Of a DNA stretch of 64,000 bases, positions 1-11,764 are shown piece after piece. The notes under the pieces were generated by a model. It was not told the DNA's origin and did no database searches. It worked only from the letters and a program-made list of their open reading frames with translations. Numbering within the stretch: position 1 is the stretch's first letter; each line of letters starts with the position of its first letter. Made by a program: the position numbers and the translations under genes. Source of the stretch: Anthoceros angustus (taxonomy: Eukaryota; Streptophyta; Anthocerotopsida; Anthocerotales; Anthocerotaceae); NCBI GenBank assembly GCA_010909165.1, contig MU008158.1, forward strand, positions 769,478 to 833,477. The letters run 5' to 3'.

Positions 1-314
1 ACTTCAGCAAACACAAACCGTGAATATAATCATATACCTACCATGCACAAATAGGGCTTAATATACCTTCGCAAGAAAACAACGAGAATCTCTTACGAAC
101 GCCGAGGTAGGTACCTAGTGTATCGTTTCGCCTAGAATGGTCACCTATCCCCGGTTCTCATCAAACCATAAAGAATTGTTTTCATGAACGAAGGAGGAAA
201 AAATATCAGCGTGAGACCCCGAGCCTCGGATCACGTTTCAAAGGGAGCAACTAAGCTCCGCGTCTAAAGTCACCTATAGCGTCTACAATGTCATAACTAG
301 GGAGATAGAATGGC

Positions 315-1604
315 CTACATAGTCATGGATACATCTCTAGTAGTCATTATTGTTCGTAAGATAGGCCCTACAAGTGTCATTTGGAGGGCAATGGATACCT
401 GCTGCCGAAAGAACGGTGTGAAATAGGAGAGAGGTAGTCCCGCTCCATATCTCCTTGCATGGCATGCTTTGGCATATGACTTGATAAATTTATCAAAGTC
501 TTTAGCCAACGCCACATTAGTCTCCAAGGCAAGCGGGATGAAGCGGTGACCTATCAACTGCATTCCCCTATCCCCTATACTTGGTAACCTTAAAAGCCGC
601 CACTCTAGTTGCTGCCCAACCTCGACAATTTAGGATAAGCTGTTTAGAGGTGGATTCCCGTGTAGCGTCAATAACCACCACACCTGCCACTAAGACTTGG
701 TCACCCCAGACGAGGTACAAGTTGGCTCTGACCAGTGCCCTAAACATAAAGCAAATTAGCGCTCCCTCCAAGCCATATAACCACTTTCAAGAGCCATTGA
801 AAACATAACGTCACGAATGGCATCATGGGTGGCAATACATTGACCCCGATAATTAGGACAACGAGAAAGATGTGTCCCAAATGCATCTAGGGCAAAGCCA
901 GATTCACATATGAGAAGTGAGGAAGCCATTGTTTGAACCAAGCCCAGACAGAAGCACATCACTGTAGTAAAGGTTGTAGGTGCGATGTGAAATCCCTCTA
1001 TGCATGGACGAGCCAATAGCCAAGCTCATGAACTCTTCCCATAACAAGAGCAGAGACGCCCGGGGCTCTTGCGTTCCTTGGAATAGAAGGGTCCAAAATG
1101 ACGGACTAGAAAGCCTGGCCAAGTTGTTTGTCAAGCAAGGATGTCTCCAACCCCTTGAAACCGTCATTGAGGAAGGTCGTGGAAGGAGGGAAGAGCTGCC
1201 TTACGTCCATTGATAACATGTCTCTAGCTTGTCTCAGGGACACTTGAAAAGGGAGGGATCCCTCTGCAACTCCTAATACAATGTCCTCCGAAAAGAGCTT
1301 GTCATGAAGTAAGAAACACGAGGCTAGAGCAGAGTTAGGAAAAGCCCAGTTGCCAAAAAATGTCGTTGACAAGGATTCCTCCCCGCATCCATAGGGTCCT
1401 AGATGAAAGGAGGCATAGGTGGTGAGAACGAAATAGTGGCACCTTCTTTCTTTGCAATCCATTCATTGCCCTACAGAGGGTGTTAGCCAACGGAGTGTTG
1501 AGGATGGCAGCAAATGCAAGGGATGCGACATCTTCAGCATCAGTGGTAGGTAGGCCCTTTCTTATCCCGAACCATGATATTCTTGGAGCAATAGGTAGTT
1601 TCAA
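315..1604 (-). pseudogene. Reverse-transcriptase C-terminal region of a retroelement, degenerate
   Basis: Several overlapping minus-strand reading frames lie here, broken by frameshifts. The higher-coordinate part (1604 to about 1335) reads WFGIRKGLPTTDAEDVASL, like the region after the polymerase core in a group of plant and algal non-LTR reverse transcriptases. The lower part (about 1016 to 570) reads HLSRCPNYRGQCIATHDAIR followed by VVVIDATRES. A CxxxH-CP motif, a THDAIRD-type helix and a hydrophobic strand ending in D resemble the zinc-binding and restriction-like endonuclease tail of such elements. No polymerase YxDD motif is in the window, so only the 3' end is present. The family assignment is from remembered motif shapes and could be wrong; what is clear is that no intact gene is here. 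Confidence 0.4.
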
Positions 1605-1726
1605 GATGGATAATTATGGGGTCTAGTCCCCCTTATTCATTGAGAGGATTCGGAGACTTTATAGATATTTCGAAGCATACATCGAAGTCTCGCACTAGGA
1701 ATTTGAACAGAAGTAATCCCGTAGAG

Positions 1727-2770
1727 CACTAACAACTGACGGCCCAGCACGCTACGGAGACGTAGTGCACGAGCAATTGACAGCCTAGCACGCTACCACG
1801 ATGCAGTGCACTAACAACTGACGGCCCCGCACGCTGAGGAGACGAAGGCATGATGTTTATAACTGGCAGCCCTGTAGAGCTATGAAGCTAGGGGATGGGT
1901 GCCACCCCATTTGCGCACTAAACCATCCGAAGGACGCTTAACTGGGGAGTTCCAATGAAGCCTTGTTTGGATGTCATTCCTTATAGGGAGGCACCCCATC
2001 CAAGCACTGAACCGTCCGAAGGATGCTGAACTGGGGAAACAAAGGCATGATGTTTATAACTGGTAGCCCCTTAGGGCCATGAAGCCAGGGGATGGGTGGT
2101 ACCCCATTTGTGCACTAAACTATCCGAAGGACGCTTAATTGGGGAGTTCATATGAACCCATGTTTGGATGTCACTCCTTTAAGGGAGGCACCTCATCCGA
2201 GCACTGAACTGTCCGAACGACGGATGCTTATAACGGGCAGCCCCGTAGAGCCATGAAGCTAGGGATGGGTGGCCCCCATTCGGGCATTGAACAATCAAAA
2301 GGAGCTTAACTGAGGAGTTCCAATGAACCCATGTTTAGATGTCACTCCTTGCAGAGAGGCACCCCATCCGAGCACTGCCATGTTTGGATGTCAGGAATGC
2401 ACCCTATCTAAGTACTGAATGGTCCGAAGGCCGCTTAATTGGGGAGTTTCAATGTACCCATGTCTTGATGTCACTAACAACTGACTAACAGCCCTGCATG
2501 CTGCAAAGACGAAGGTAGGATGTTTACGCTGGATTGCAAGATGAAGACGACATGATGAAGGCAGGATGTTTATGAAGCTAGGGGATGGGTGGCACCCTAT
2601 CTAGACAGTGAACTATTCTAAGGAAGCTTAACCGAGGAGTGTCAATGAATCCCTGTCTAGATGTCACTTCTTAAAGGGAGGCACTCCATCTGAGCACATG
2701 TCACTCCTTGAAGGGAGGCACTCTATCAGAGCATTGAATCATCCGAAGGACACTTAACTAGGGAGTTATT
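1727..2770. repeat. Diverged tandem repeat array (about 170-200 bp higher unit)
   Basis: The first part (1727-1850) has short units built on 'actaacaactgacggccc..gcacgct', two clear copies with a variant between. From 1851 a longer unit follows: 'tgatgtttataactggcagccc', then 'gaagctaggggatgggtggcacccc', then 'atccgaaggacgcttaactgggg', then 'cccatgtttggatgtcactcctt'. The unit start recurs at 1851, 2048 and 2222, and in shortened form near 2519 and 2566. Within each unit the 'aaggacgcttaactggggag' and 'gaggcaccccatccgagcac' elements occur twice, so the long unit is itself a diverged dimer. No open reading frame spans it. Confidence 0.8.
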
Positions 2771-2779
2771 ACAAATACC

Positions 2780-3400
2780 CTTTCTAATTAGGAAATATTT
2801 TATATATTAATTTAAAAAAAATTCAAAAGTATAAACAATAGGTTCATAATCCTCAAGATTATGTTAAATATGATACAATGTGTAACATAGGGGAATCAGA
2901 ACCCTTGCTGAAGATTTCTCCCTCGGGGTTGTTTTGATTTATTTTCAAAATACCAAATTAAAAAAATTATGTTAAATATAAAGGTTATATACACACAAAA
3001 TACAATTTAAACAAGAAAAAAATAAGTTGTTCTCTTGCTTAACCCCAAGAACGACCTATGACCTATGACATGCTTAATTTTCTATTATGGTTTTCAGAAT
3101 CTAGAAAATTATGATCAAAGGTTCTCCAATAAAATTTCTATTCAACCACCTTTGACCGCGGTTCCTAAAACTCGTCAAGTTATTAATGTGCACATGTGTG
3201 CGGACGTGGGCCCCACCACCTATACTCTGGTTGCCCGTTACATAGTATTAGGGATGCAGTGCATCCCTAGTGCTATGGCCATGCATCCATTCAAGCATCA
3301 TATGTAATTAAGAAGCATCATATGTAATTAAGCCTACGAAACTGTAATCCCGTTCACGGATGGTTCACAATGCCATGAAACTATTAGGCTGTTTATTGCG
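2780..3400. other. AT-rich spacer without recognisable gene
   Basis: The stretch is low-complexity and AT-rich with poly-A and poly-T runs. The one short plus-strand frame (3065-3307) has no recognisable motif. The phrase 'agcatcatatgtaattaag' is repeated back to back near 3293-3331. I see no promoter or terminal inverted repeat that I could assign to the MULE element that follows. Confidence 0.5.
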
Positions 3401-3490
3401 CGTACATTACATGCTCAAACTCGCGAGCGCCTTCACCAACCGTGCACTCACTGTGAACGCCGATCCATCGGGTGTCGAACATTTCAAGCT

Positions 3491-5808
3491 ATGAGTGTAG
3501 AAGCATCAGCTGGTCTTGACCTGCCGATCGGGTGGGAGGTACTAGAACCACCGCAAGGTCCTTCCAAAATCTTTGATTTAACATTATCTTCTGTTGTTAT
3601 CAGCAGAAAGGTATTGACTGAAGGGAAATGCACTCCGTTGTTGTCTAATGTCGCCATCATTCAGTGAGATACAGTGGAGGACTTACTCCACGGAGACAAT
3701 ATGGACCACTCATTTCCTACCTCGTTCTAGAAGGAGAACGACAAAAAGGCAAGGGGAACTAACATCATACGTAGACAAAACATGTGGTCTTGGCTCAGGC
3801 ACACCAAGTATTGGTGTGCCTTTGGACGAACAAATTTCCGCAGCAACGACGCAGCTGTCCACGCATCTCAAACCACACGGAAACGTAAAGGCAAGATATT
3901 AAGATTCTCTAGTGTGAAACATGGCTGTCAATACCACATTGATGTCAAGCAGCTTGCTTGTTGGCCTCATCTTGCAGCTGTGTTTATTGTCCATAACCAG
4001 CATGTCAACAACTCCGGCCAAATTTGTCATGGCTTCCAGTACACCAAATGGACACTGAGATCAATGTACTCGTCGCATGCAAACCCACAAGCAAGGTTTG
4101 CTGCTCATTTGAGTACTGAGATACGTGCATGGGTCTTACACAGACTTTTTGCAGGAGCCACTCAAAGATAGATCTATTTGGAGCACGTTCAGAAAGTGGA
4201 TTTGAAAGCACAGGCTTATGGTTATGAACCCTGCCGTGATGACTTCCTTCAACCTCATGACATTGATAATATCGCATCAACTGTCACCACAGGCTTTTAC
4301 CAATACCATCCGAACGATGAGGTAAGTGTGCGAATGTGGATAGAAGCTCACAGAAACATCGTAGGGTACCATTCCAATTCAGTCCCTTTTACACTAGGGG
4401 TGCAAACAGCCTTTCAGAGGTCTATGATGCTTCAATTTGGAAACAATAGTGTGATCTCCTTTGACGCCACTTTTGGCACCAATAAGTACAAGTTCCACTT
4501 GTACACCTTGATGGTCTTTGATACTTACTATAGCGGAGTCCCTGCTGCTTGGATTATCACGGACAGTGGCAAACTGAAGGATATGCAGACGTGGTTGTAT
4601 GCATTTCAAATGCATATGCAGCAACATTGTTCATTGTGGTAGCCCAGTGCTTTCCTTGTGGATGATGCTGCTGCTGAAATAGGTGCTCTGAGGGCCACAT
4701 GGGGAGATACTGTGCCAATCTTGCTATGTTTATGGCATGTTAGGAAATGTTGGCTGCGTCACCTCTTGCTTAAAGTTAGCCAGTGGAGGACAAGAGTGGC
4801 AATCTTAAGTCGCCTTGGTGATATCATGTATGTTTCTCGTCATTGGCACATAGAAGTTGAGGCCAGGAAGATGCTACAACAAATGTTCGTGGATTATGAA
4901 AGAGAAGCTCCAGAGTTCATTCAGTACTTTAAGAATCAGTGGGAGGGAGTGCTACCTATGTGGCTAAAGTATTCCAAGACCATGCCACATGCTGGCCATG
5001 ACTGCAATTCGGCAATTGAAGCTTGGCATGGCTTCTTAAAGTCCATGTTGAGCCATGATTTTATGCATCTGCGAGGTCGGCGTATGGATTGGTTGCTCCA
5101 TACATTGACGGATACAGTGTGCAAAGTGTATTGGCACAAGCACTTCACAAAACAACATGGCTTCAAGCACAATGCAAAGTAAGAGGTGATTATCGAAATG
5201 CAATTAAGGGCTCTCTTTCCATACCTGACGACCATGTCACGCTTCCTACCAACGATCAAGAACCAGCTCTTGTGAAAAGCTCCACAGATCAAAGGCTGAT
5301 CTACACTGTTCATAATCCTGTAGGGGATTGGGCATGCTGCAATTGTCCAAGAGGAATGCAAGGCTTTTTCTGCACACACCAGGCAAAGGTATTACGCATG
5401 AAAGGGCAATTGCATTCAACTCGAGACCTCCTTCGTACGCTTGTATATAATAGTACTTCAACGAGCATTGAACCTTGTCCCATAGGAGAGGACACAACAT
5501 GCATTGGAGGGGTGCAAGCTTCCAAAAACCCTCAAGCTATGCCACGGAAATGCTCTTGCATAGATTGGGAGCATACCATTCAGACAATGCAGGATCTCGT
5601 ACGATCTACAGATCCTTCTTTGCTTGAGCATGCATATGCTGGAGCCAACATTGTGTTGTGTCAACTACGACAACTAGGAGCACGATTAGGTGGAGCACAA
5701 ACTTTGAATTCCGTTGAGCTCAACAAAATGGACAATGGTCTCGGCGATAGTTTGAAATGGAAAAAGAGTATTGTCGAGCTTGCAACCAGCTGGAAGCATG
5801 CGAGATGA
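3491..5808 (+). pseudogene. MULE-type transposase with SWIM zinc finger, broken by stops and frameshift
   Basis: The frames at 3491-4171, 4178-4642, 4658-5182 and about 5182-5808 together give a Mutator-like transposase. The catalytic core is visible: FDATFGTNKY holds the first Asp, FLVDDAAAEIGALR the second, CLWHVRKCW the conserved C-x2-H segment, and NSAIEAWHGFLK the Glu of the DDE triad. Near the C terminus, WACCNCPRGMQGFFCTH is a CxC-xn-CxH SWIM zinc finger. A TAG follows HCSLW at about 4640, where related proteins usually read straight through to PSAFL. Another stop lies near 4171, and the frame shifts between 5089 and 5182. The N-terminal part (about 3491-3780) also has stops. The protein is therefore probably inactive. 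No terminal inverted repeats were found by eye. A spliced host gene derived from a MULE is less likely, because the stops have no splice sites around them. Confidence 0.75.
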
Positions 5809-5988
5809 GAATCAAGTATGATCTGTCAACTACGACAACTAGGAGCACGATTAGGTGGAGCACAAACTTTGAATTCCGTTGAGCTCAACAAAATGGACAA
5901 TGGTCTCGGCGATAGTTTGAAATGGAAAAAGAGTATTGTCGAGCTTGCAACCAGCTGGAAGCATGCGAGATGAGAATCAAGTATGATC
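5659..5988 (+). repeat. Perfect 165-bp tandem duplication at the transposase 3' end
   Basis: Bases 5659-5823 are repeated directly as 5824-5988 with no difference that I can see. The unit is 55 codons long and includes the transposase stop codon (5806-5808), so the second copy lies outside the reading frame. The lack of divergence, next to a transposase already full of stops, means the duplication is young or is an assembly artefact. Confidence 0.9.
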
Positions 5989-6015
5989 CTGGTCAGCAAC
6001 TACCTTCTGTCATCA

Positions 6016-6490
6016 TGTCTTTGAATGTTTTTTGCAGTCTCCATGCTTGCCCACACACTCCATAGCTTGATTCGAAAAAACGCTCTCAATTCCAGCTTTA
6101 AAACGAGCCATCTACACCATGTTTTTGTTGAAAATATCTCGAGGTATGTGTGAAAGAAGAAAACAAACTCACCTTTTGTGATGAATCCTTTGAATGTCTA
6201 TTGCGGTGTCTATACCTATTCTTAGGCTGTAAGAATGGATTAGAAAAAAGCTCTTATCGTAGGCTCCAGAATGAGCTATCTCGATCTTGATATGGTTCAG
6301 CAGGTGTCTTGCTATGTGTGAAAGAAGACAGCAACCAACTCTTTCTTTGAATATAACTTTCTGTCTCTATATTTACCCGTTTACTTTGCTTCTTGATTAA
6401 GAAGAAAGCTCTGGACGTGGGCTTCAAAATGAGCTATCTGTACCACCCTTTGGTGCTGAAAGGAAATACCCTTGTCTATAAACGGGATTT
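6016..6490. repeat. Three diverged tandem repeats of about 160 bp
   Basis: Three successive segments share the order 'tttgaatgt...ttgattnaaaaaanagctct...ggctncaaaatgagcyatct...tatgtgtgaaagaag'. The recognisable 'gattcgaaaaaa/gattagaaaaaa/gattaagaagaaa' boxes lie near 6069, 6238 and 6395, spacings of 169 and 157 bp. The copies are much more diverged than the 165-bp duplication just upstream. No coding potential is seen. Confidence 0.6.
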
Positions 6491-7340
6491 GAAGTCTTTG
6501 CTACAAAAGGTTTGAATGTAGCCCGCAAACTATGGCAACAGCATCCCCGTGAGTTCGGACCCTGGCATACACGAGCGTATGCGAGTTGGAAGGTATGGAT
6601 AAATGACTATGCTCACATGAAGTATGGGTGAATGACTATGCACGCACATGCCATACTCCTCCGAGCGCATACCTCCACCCCCGGTTATCAAGTCAGAGTG
6701 GTGGATCCCACAACTACACACATGTTTGCATTAATAACATGACAAGTTTTAGGCTCTGCCACCTTTGACATGCTTAATTCTAACAAGGAGATGAAAAAGC
6801 TATGGAGATAGAACACTTGCCCATAAACCCTTTTTTTACCATCAAATAATCACAAATTGAATCGTTCCACCATTTAAGGACTAAGTGGCTGTTTGGTGTT
6901 AGTGAGTGGCATCCATTTTTTTAAACTTTTTATAAAATGTTAACATTTATTTGTTACATCTCTAAATTTAGGGCTAATCCTAATTATTCTCACATTTAAT
7001 ATTCAAACTTTTTAATCACTACCAATTCACGCTAAAACTCTAAATTCTCCTCTCATGAAGCTTCGCTCATTCCTAGCGGTTGAAATATATAAGCTAAGGA
7101 TATATTTACAAAAAAATAAATTCCCTCTACATTTTTTACAAGGGAGCCAATCCTAAGCATACAACTAAATATTCAGTTTTTGAAGGTAGAATCTCTAATA
7201 ATACACCGTAGCCTTGATTGAGGTAGAGGAGCTGTGTAAACAAGTGAAAGCAAGCACCCAAAACAGGGAGTGACAAGTTCCTTGGAAATGGTGGTGTTTA
7301 AAAAACACCATTGGAAGATGAAGGAACTGCTAGCAGTTCC
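6491..7340. other. Intergenic spacer, no gene seen
   Basis: This is mostly AT-rich sequence between the transposon remnant and the histone gene. A minus-strand frame at 6530-6721 is short and unremarkable. The 3' untranslated region of the histone gene is expected at its right end, because that gene runs leftwards. Confidence 0.4.
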
Positions 7341-7354
7341 CAGTGCAGAAGCAT

Positions 7355-7672
<318 letters not shown>

Positions 7673-7832
7673 TCAGCTATGTTCTCACGCACCAGGAGGA
7701 TAGCAAAGCCCTCCGAGAGCACCACAGCAGCACGAAACACACCAGAGAGAAAACAGGCGGGAGCAGAGGAACTTGAGCACAGGTGAGCACAGGAATGCGA
7801 AATGAGAGTAAGCGTGAACGGTGAAGCTTCTG

Positions 7833-7845
7833 CTTTATATACTCG
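7833..7845 (-). promoter_or_regulatory. TATA box of the histone H4 gene
   Basis: On the minus strand this reads 'gcgagtatataaag', about 170 bp upstream of the ATG. Transcription would then start near 7805, giving a leader of about 140 bases. The plant histone octamer CGCGGATC is not seen nearby. Confidence 0.6.
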
Positions 7846-8165
7846 CGAGGAGGACTCAAGACCGGCTCCTTTTCAAGTTTCGAAAATTCAAATGTTGCCG
7901 GTCCCGCCCGCCTCTTTGAATTTCATATGGAACTTAGCGATAAATTTCCTCAATGGAACTTCTCCAAATTTGCGAGGGTAAGCGGGTGACAACAACAAAG
8001 TTCCATTGACGCAATTTCACGTAAAGCGTTCCATTTGCAGGTGATGTAGCCATTTCGTCCCTTGCAAAACAGGTTCTTGAGTTCCTCCTGTCTTCAAGCT
8101 CGGTAGGTTCGGCAGGCGATTCGCAGCGAGCGACAGTTACCTGAAAGATCTGGAAGCAGCTTCAG

Positions 8166-9555
8166 ATGGCATCCTCGGACGATCTGATGTATCTGGTGCG
8201 GCAGTATGGCAAGCAGCATGCGCAGAAAGGTGTGTTTCCCTCCCGCTTGGTGGTGCGCAGAGTTAGGGCTAGGATAACACGATTGACTTGGTTGTGTGTG
8301 CTGCTGTTGTCCCGGCTCAGTCTCTTCAGCGGAGCGGCTTGTGAAAGAATTGAGAGCTCGAAGCTTTGAGGTTGACGGGAGACTTGCAGCCAAATGTGTC
8401 TCACTTGATACGGCGAAATTGGAGAGGAACCGTGCAGAGAATGAGTTGAAAGAACTAGCCACAGAGCTTGCCACATTTGAAGCAAGTGGTAGAGCCCGGC
8501 AGGTAGATATTTCGGGTCTTCATCCGGCTGAAGTGGACATTTTTTCTGTGTCTATTGATCTGGTATCTCACTGACATTGTTTTATGCGTGTGGTGAGGCA
8601 GGCAAGAATACAAAACCGGCAAGCAGACATCGCCCCATTGAGAATGCGTCTGGAAGAAGCACATGTCAGGGCCACACAACCACTTCAGCCATGCCAGTGA
8701 GGCGGTTTTTAAAATTATTTTTGACCGTGCTACGAATGCCCCAAGAGCCCTAATCTGGTTGCTGTGGATTGGTTGCGAAGCTGGAGGAGGCAAGGTTGAG
8801 GTGAGAAACAGTTGCAGTGCTCAGTTCAGTTTTCTTCTGTATGGTAGCTGTTGCATATGACTGAGGGTTGTTTTTTCCAGGGACAAGTTCATATGTGACA
8901 TGCAACTCCAGAACAGCGCAATAAGGTATATGAAGCCGGAAGGATTGGAGTGGCTTGAGAAGGCTTCATTTGCAGGATTCTTGCTGAACTCTGTCTCTTC
9001 ATGTCCTCCTTCAGAAAGATGAATGAAGAGCAGAGTGAACGTGACCTGAAACTGATTCTGCTAAACAAGCGTCAACACCTGGAAGGTAAGCTGCCTCTCG
9101 GTGGTTGGCAGCAGTCATCCGCAGTTCCATTTTGTAACAAAAAGTGACAACTCTACGCAGCCTTGAGGGCCGAGGTGGCCCTGAGCCAGGAGCACCAGGC
9201 TTGCCAGGTTGCTCCGGATGCAGGTCAAGTCGGCCGAGCCAGTGTAGAGAAGGATAAGGAGGTGATAGCCCACTTGTCGACTTTCGAGCTGAATTCTTGC
9301 TCGCTGGAGGCTGTGTGGCATGGAACAAGTAGACAAGTTATTTTCTCTGCCTGCTGGCTGCAGATGGATGAACGGCTAGATCTGGTTGAGAGGCTGGCTC
9401 AAAGCAAGGAAGAGTTGGAGGCTTTGTCCATATATCCTGCAAGACTGAGATCCTTCCCAATTCTAAGCTTGCCCCTCGTTTGTACGGTTAGGAAGCCGAG
9501 TGGGCTCGTTGTATTGCCACCCTGCTTGCAACTACGGTTTCCAGCCTGCCCTTGA
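8166..9555 (+). CDS. Small coiled-coil protein, unrecognised family (six exons)
   Basis: The proposed exons are 8166-8229, 8330-8502, 8602-8696, 8881-8925, 9015-9085 and 9161-9555. All five introns (75-184 bp) are GT-AG and every join keeps phase, giving about 280 residues from MASSDDLMYLVRQYGK. The middle is charged and helical, with heptad-like Leu spacing (KAERLVKELRARSFEVDGRL, ERNRAENELKELATELATFE, NEEQSERDLKLILLNKRQHL, MDERLDLVERLAQSKEELEA), so a coiled coil from about residue 20 to 250 is expected. There is no signal peptide or membrane segment. Exon 3 could instead be followed by a small extra exon ending KLEEAR near 8790. The tail after about 9430 is low in coiled-coil character and the true 3' end may be further on. 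Function is unknown; a structural or cytoskeletal or chromosome-associated role would be a guess. Confidence 0.6.
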
Positions 9556-10666
9556 CTTGCAATACTAAGATGACGCATTCAGAAGATATCTTCAGCTTCT
9601 ACAGAGGCGAGTTGGTGAAACAAGTTGTTTGTCCAGACTGCGGGTCTGACAACATGGAACAGGTGAGATGAGGCATAGCTTTGCCTTCTCATGATCAGCG
9701 GCCCTCTAATCCAAGACACTTCTGAAACACTCTTATGCACCTGTATCTTTCCCATGGTCTGCATGTCGACAGATCCTGGCTGAGTTTGCACAAGCAGCGG
9801 GATGAATGAAATAACTAGCGGTCCAGGACTCCAGGCTGAAGAAAGGGCGCAATGACCGAAATCCTGTAATAATAATCAAAGGAGGCCTTGTTGTGTGGAA
9901 GGCAGTGGAGGCGGCTGATAAGGGGAAGGCCGACAAATATCCTTGAGCGAGCTCCGTTGCAACGGGAGGGGATAGAAGAGGATGTGACGATGTAAGATCA
10001 TTGGAAGCCGACGTTAACTGATGACTGGACCTCATCACCCCGAGTCCGCTGTACTTGTCCAGGGCTCCAGGCGAGACCATTTCTGTGGATTGTCACTCCG
10101 GTTGTTGTCCCTTCTCACATGTGGATGCACCTTCAGTTAGTGAGCACTGGTTGCAGACTCGGCGATGTACTGTACACGTTTGAGCGGACTGGTAACAGCA
10201 TGTGGGTGGATCTGAATTGGCAGAAAGTTGGAGGTTTTGGCAGGGGGCGGAGGAGGAATTGATGAAGCAGAAGTTGGGACAAGTTGAGAGTCCTCTGGCC
10301 TGGCTGGTCGGAGGCCAACAATAGACAACAATTGGTGCGACCTGCTCATGAGATCCGATCATGAATGAAGGCGGCGATCGTCGGAAATAGCAAGATTCGA
10401 GGTCGCAGGGTTGCGGCATGAATGCACCAACATCCCGATATCCTGTTGCACCGGTAGCGCGAGCAAGAACGCAGATATAATCATGGTGGACACAAGGCAA
10501 ATTGTAAGCGAAGGCTGACATTAGAGGGCGGGGCGGATAATGGATTGCACACGCCGCAATGATGAATGGCGCCAGCCAGGTAATTGATTGCACAGAGCAA
10601 GCAGGTGGCGCTCTTTATGGCGGGGCTGCCCGCTGCCCCGGTTTCCTTCCACCGGTAATAAGCTAA

Positions 10667-10693
10667 CCCGGTTCCCGGTTCCCGGTTCCCGGT
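10667..10693. repeat. CCCGGTT heptamer microsatellite (about 3.9 units)
   Basis: Near-perfect head-to-tail copies of CCCGGTT. The unit differs from the plant telomere heptamer CCCTAAA at several positions, so it is not an interstitial telomere tract. Confidence 0.9.
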
Positions 10694-11049
10694 GGCCCCA
10701 CCTGTGCAAGTAGTGCTGGCGCTGGTGCTGCTACTGCCAGTGCCACACTGGTGTTTAACTGCTAACCGCATGGATGTTTGTTGTACAGCAGTACAGTTGG
10801 GTATTCCGTCCGCCAACCAGAAGCTGGTTCATGGGGAAGCGGGCACATTGAATGCCCAGCCGACAAAGGTCTACCTGAAATAGGAGGCCGCATTTCCGGG
10901 ATGCCAAGGTACCGGTATAGGCTTTTCCTATCCCCATGCGCGTATTCCAAATTTCCCTGCTGCCGCGCCCGAATGCTTTTAAATGGAGGGGTGTGTAAAA
11001 ATAGGAGGAGGGTGACAGGCCGCGAGGCCTGACATCAATTAATGGAATG

Positions 11050-11177
11050 CGGCCTGTTTCGGGCCGTTCGCGTTCCCCAATTCCCCACCAAATCGGCCCG
11101 TATCGGGCCGCTTGGCCCCTTGGGGGACGGGCCTATGCATGGCACTGCAATTTATTGCAGCGGCCCATTTCGGGCCG
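11050..11177. repeat. Three 17-bp dyad-symmetric elements (CGGCCC-n5-GGGCCG)
   Basis: 'cggcctgtttcgggccg' (11050-11066), 'cggcccgtatcgggccg' (11094-11110) and 'cggcccatttcgggccg' (11161-11177) share 6-bp inverted arms around a 5-bp centre. The middle copy has perfect arms. They lie within 130 bp and may be protein-binding dyads, hairpins or remains of a small repeat. Confidence 0.7.
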
Positions 11178-11748
11178 TTTTTAATTGGCCGCTCCAGTCC
11201 CCAAGATGGGGGCCCTCTGCAAGTCTGCAAGCGGAATGATGAATCGCTTTGAAAAGTAGCCCCCAAGCCCTTATAATCTCGTCAATCATGCCCGTGACAG
11301 CTCGCAAACGCCATCAGCATCAGCCCAGCGGTGGTCCCCGGCCCCAATCAGGCCGCCCGCCCATCATCTAATCATTAACCCACCCTCCGCGGACCCTTAT
11401 ATTAAGCTCCGGTACGCACTACTGTACATTTCTGAACAATTTGGCTTACATTTTAGAGTCTGGAGCCTGGAGCCTAGAGCCTGCAACCTATGCAGCCCGG
11501 CTGCCTGTAGTGGCTGCGTGTGCAGGTGCGTACACACCAAGAATTTCTTGAAGTTCATAGTTTCAATATGTATGGCAAAAGTAGATGTCCTACAATTTAT
11601 ATTCTTTTTCAACCTCCACCATTCGATTACATTCCCCAGAAAAAGCAATCCCGCCAGTGTTGTGCATCCTTTTTCGATACTGCCAACGAAAAAAATGAGA
11701 AAGTCAAATCCGGATTACAGGGATTGGTTTAGAACACGCACAGGTAAG

Positions 11749-11764
11749 GTACGTACGTACGTAC
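11749..11764. repeat. (GTAC)4 microsatellite
   Basis: Four perfect GTAC units follow 'caggtaag'. The run is self-complementary and can form a cruciform. Confidence 0.9.

Noticed and set aside
10667-10693. Heptamer run as interstitial telomere
   Set aside because: The unit CCCGGTT does not match the plant telomere unit.
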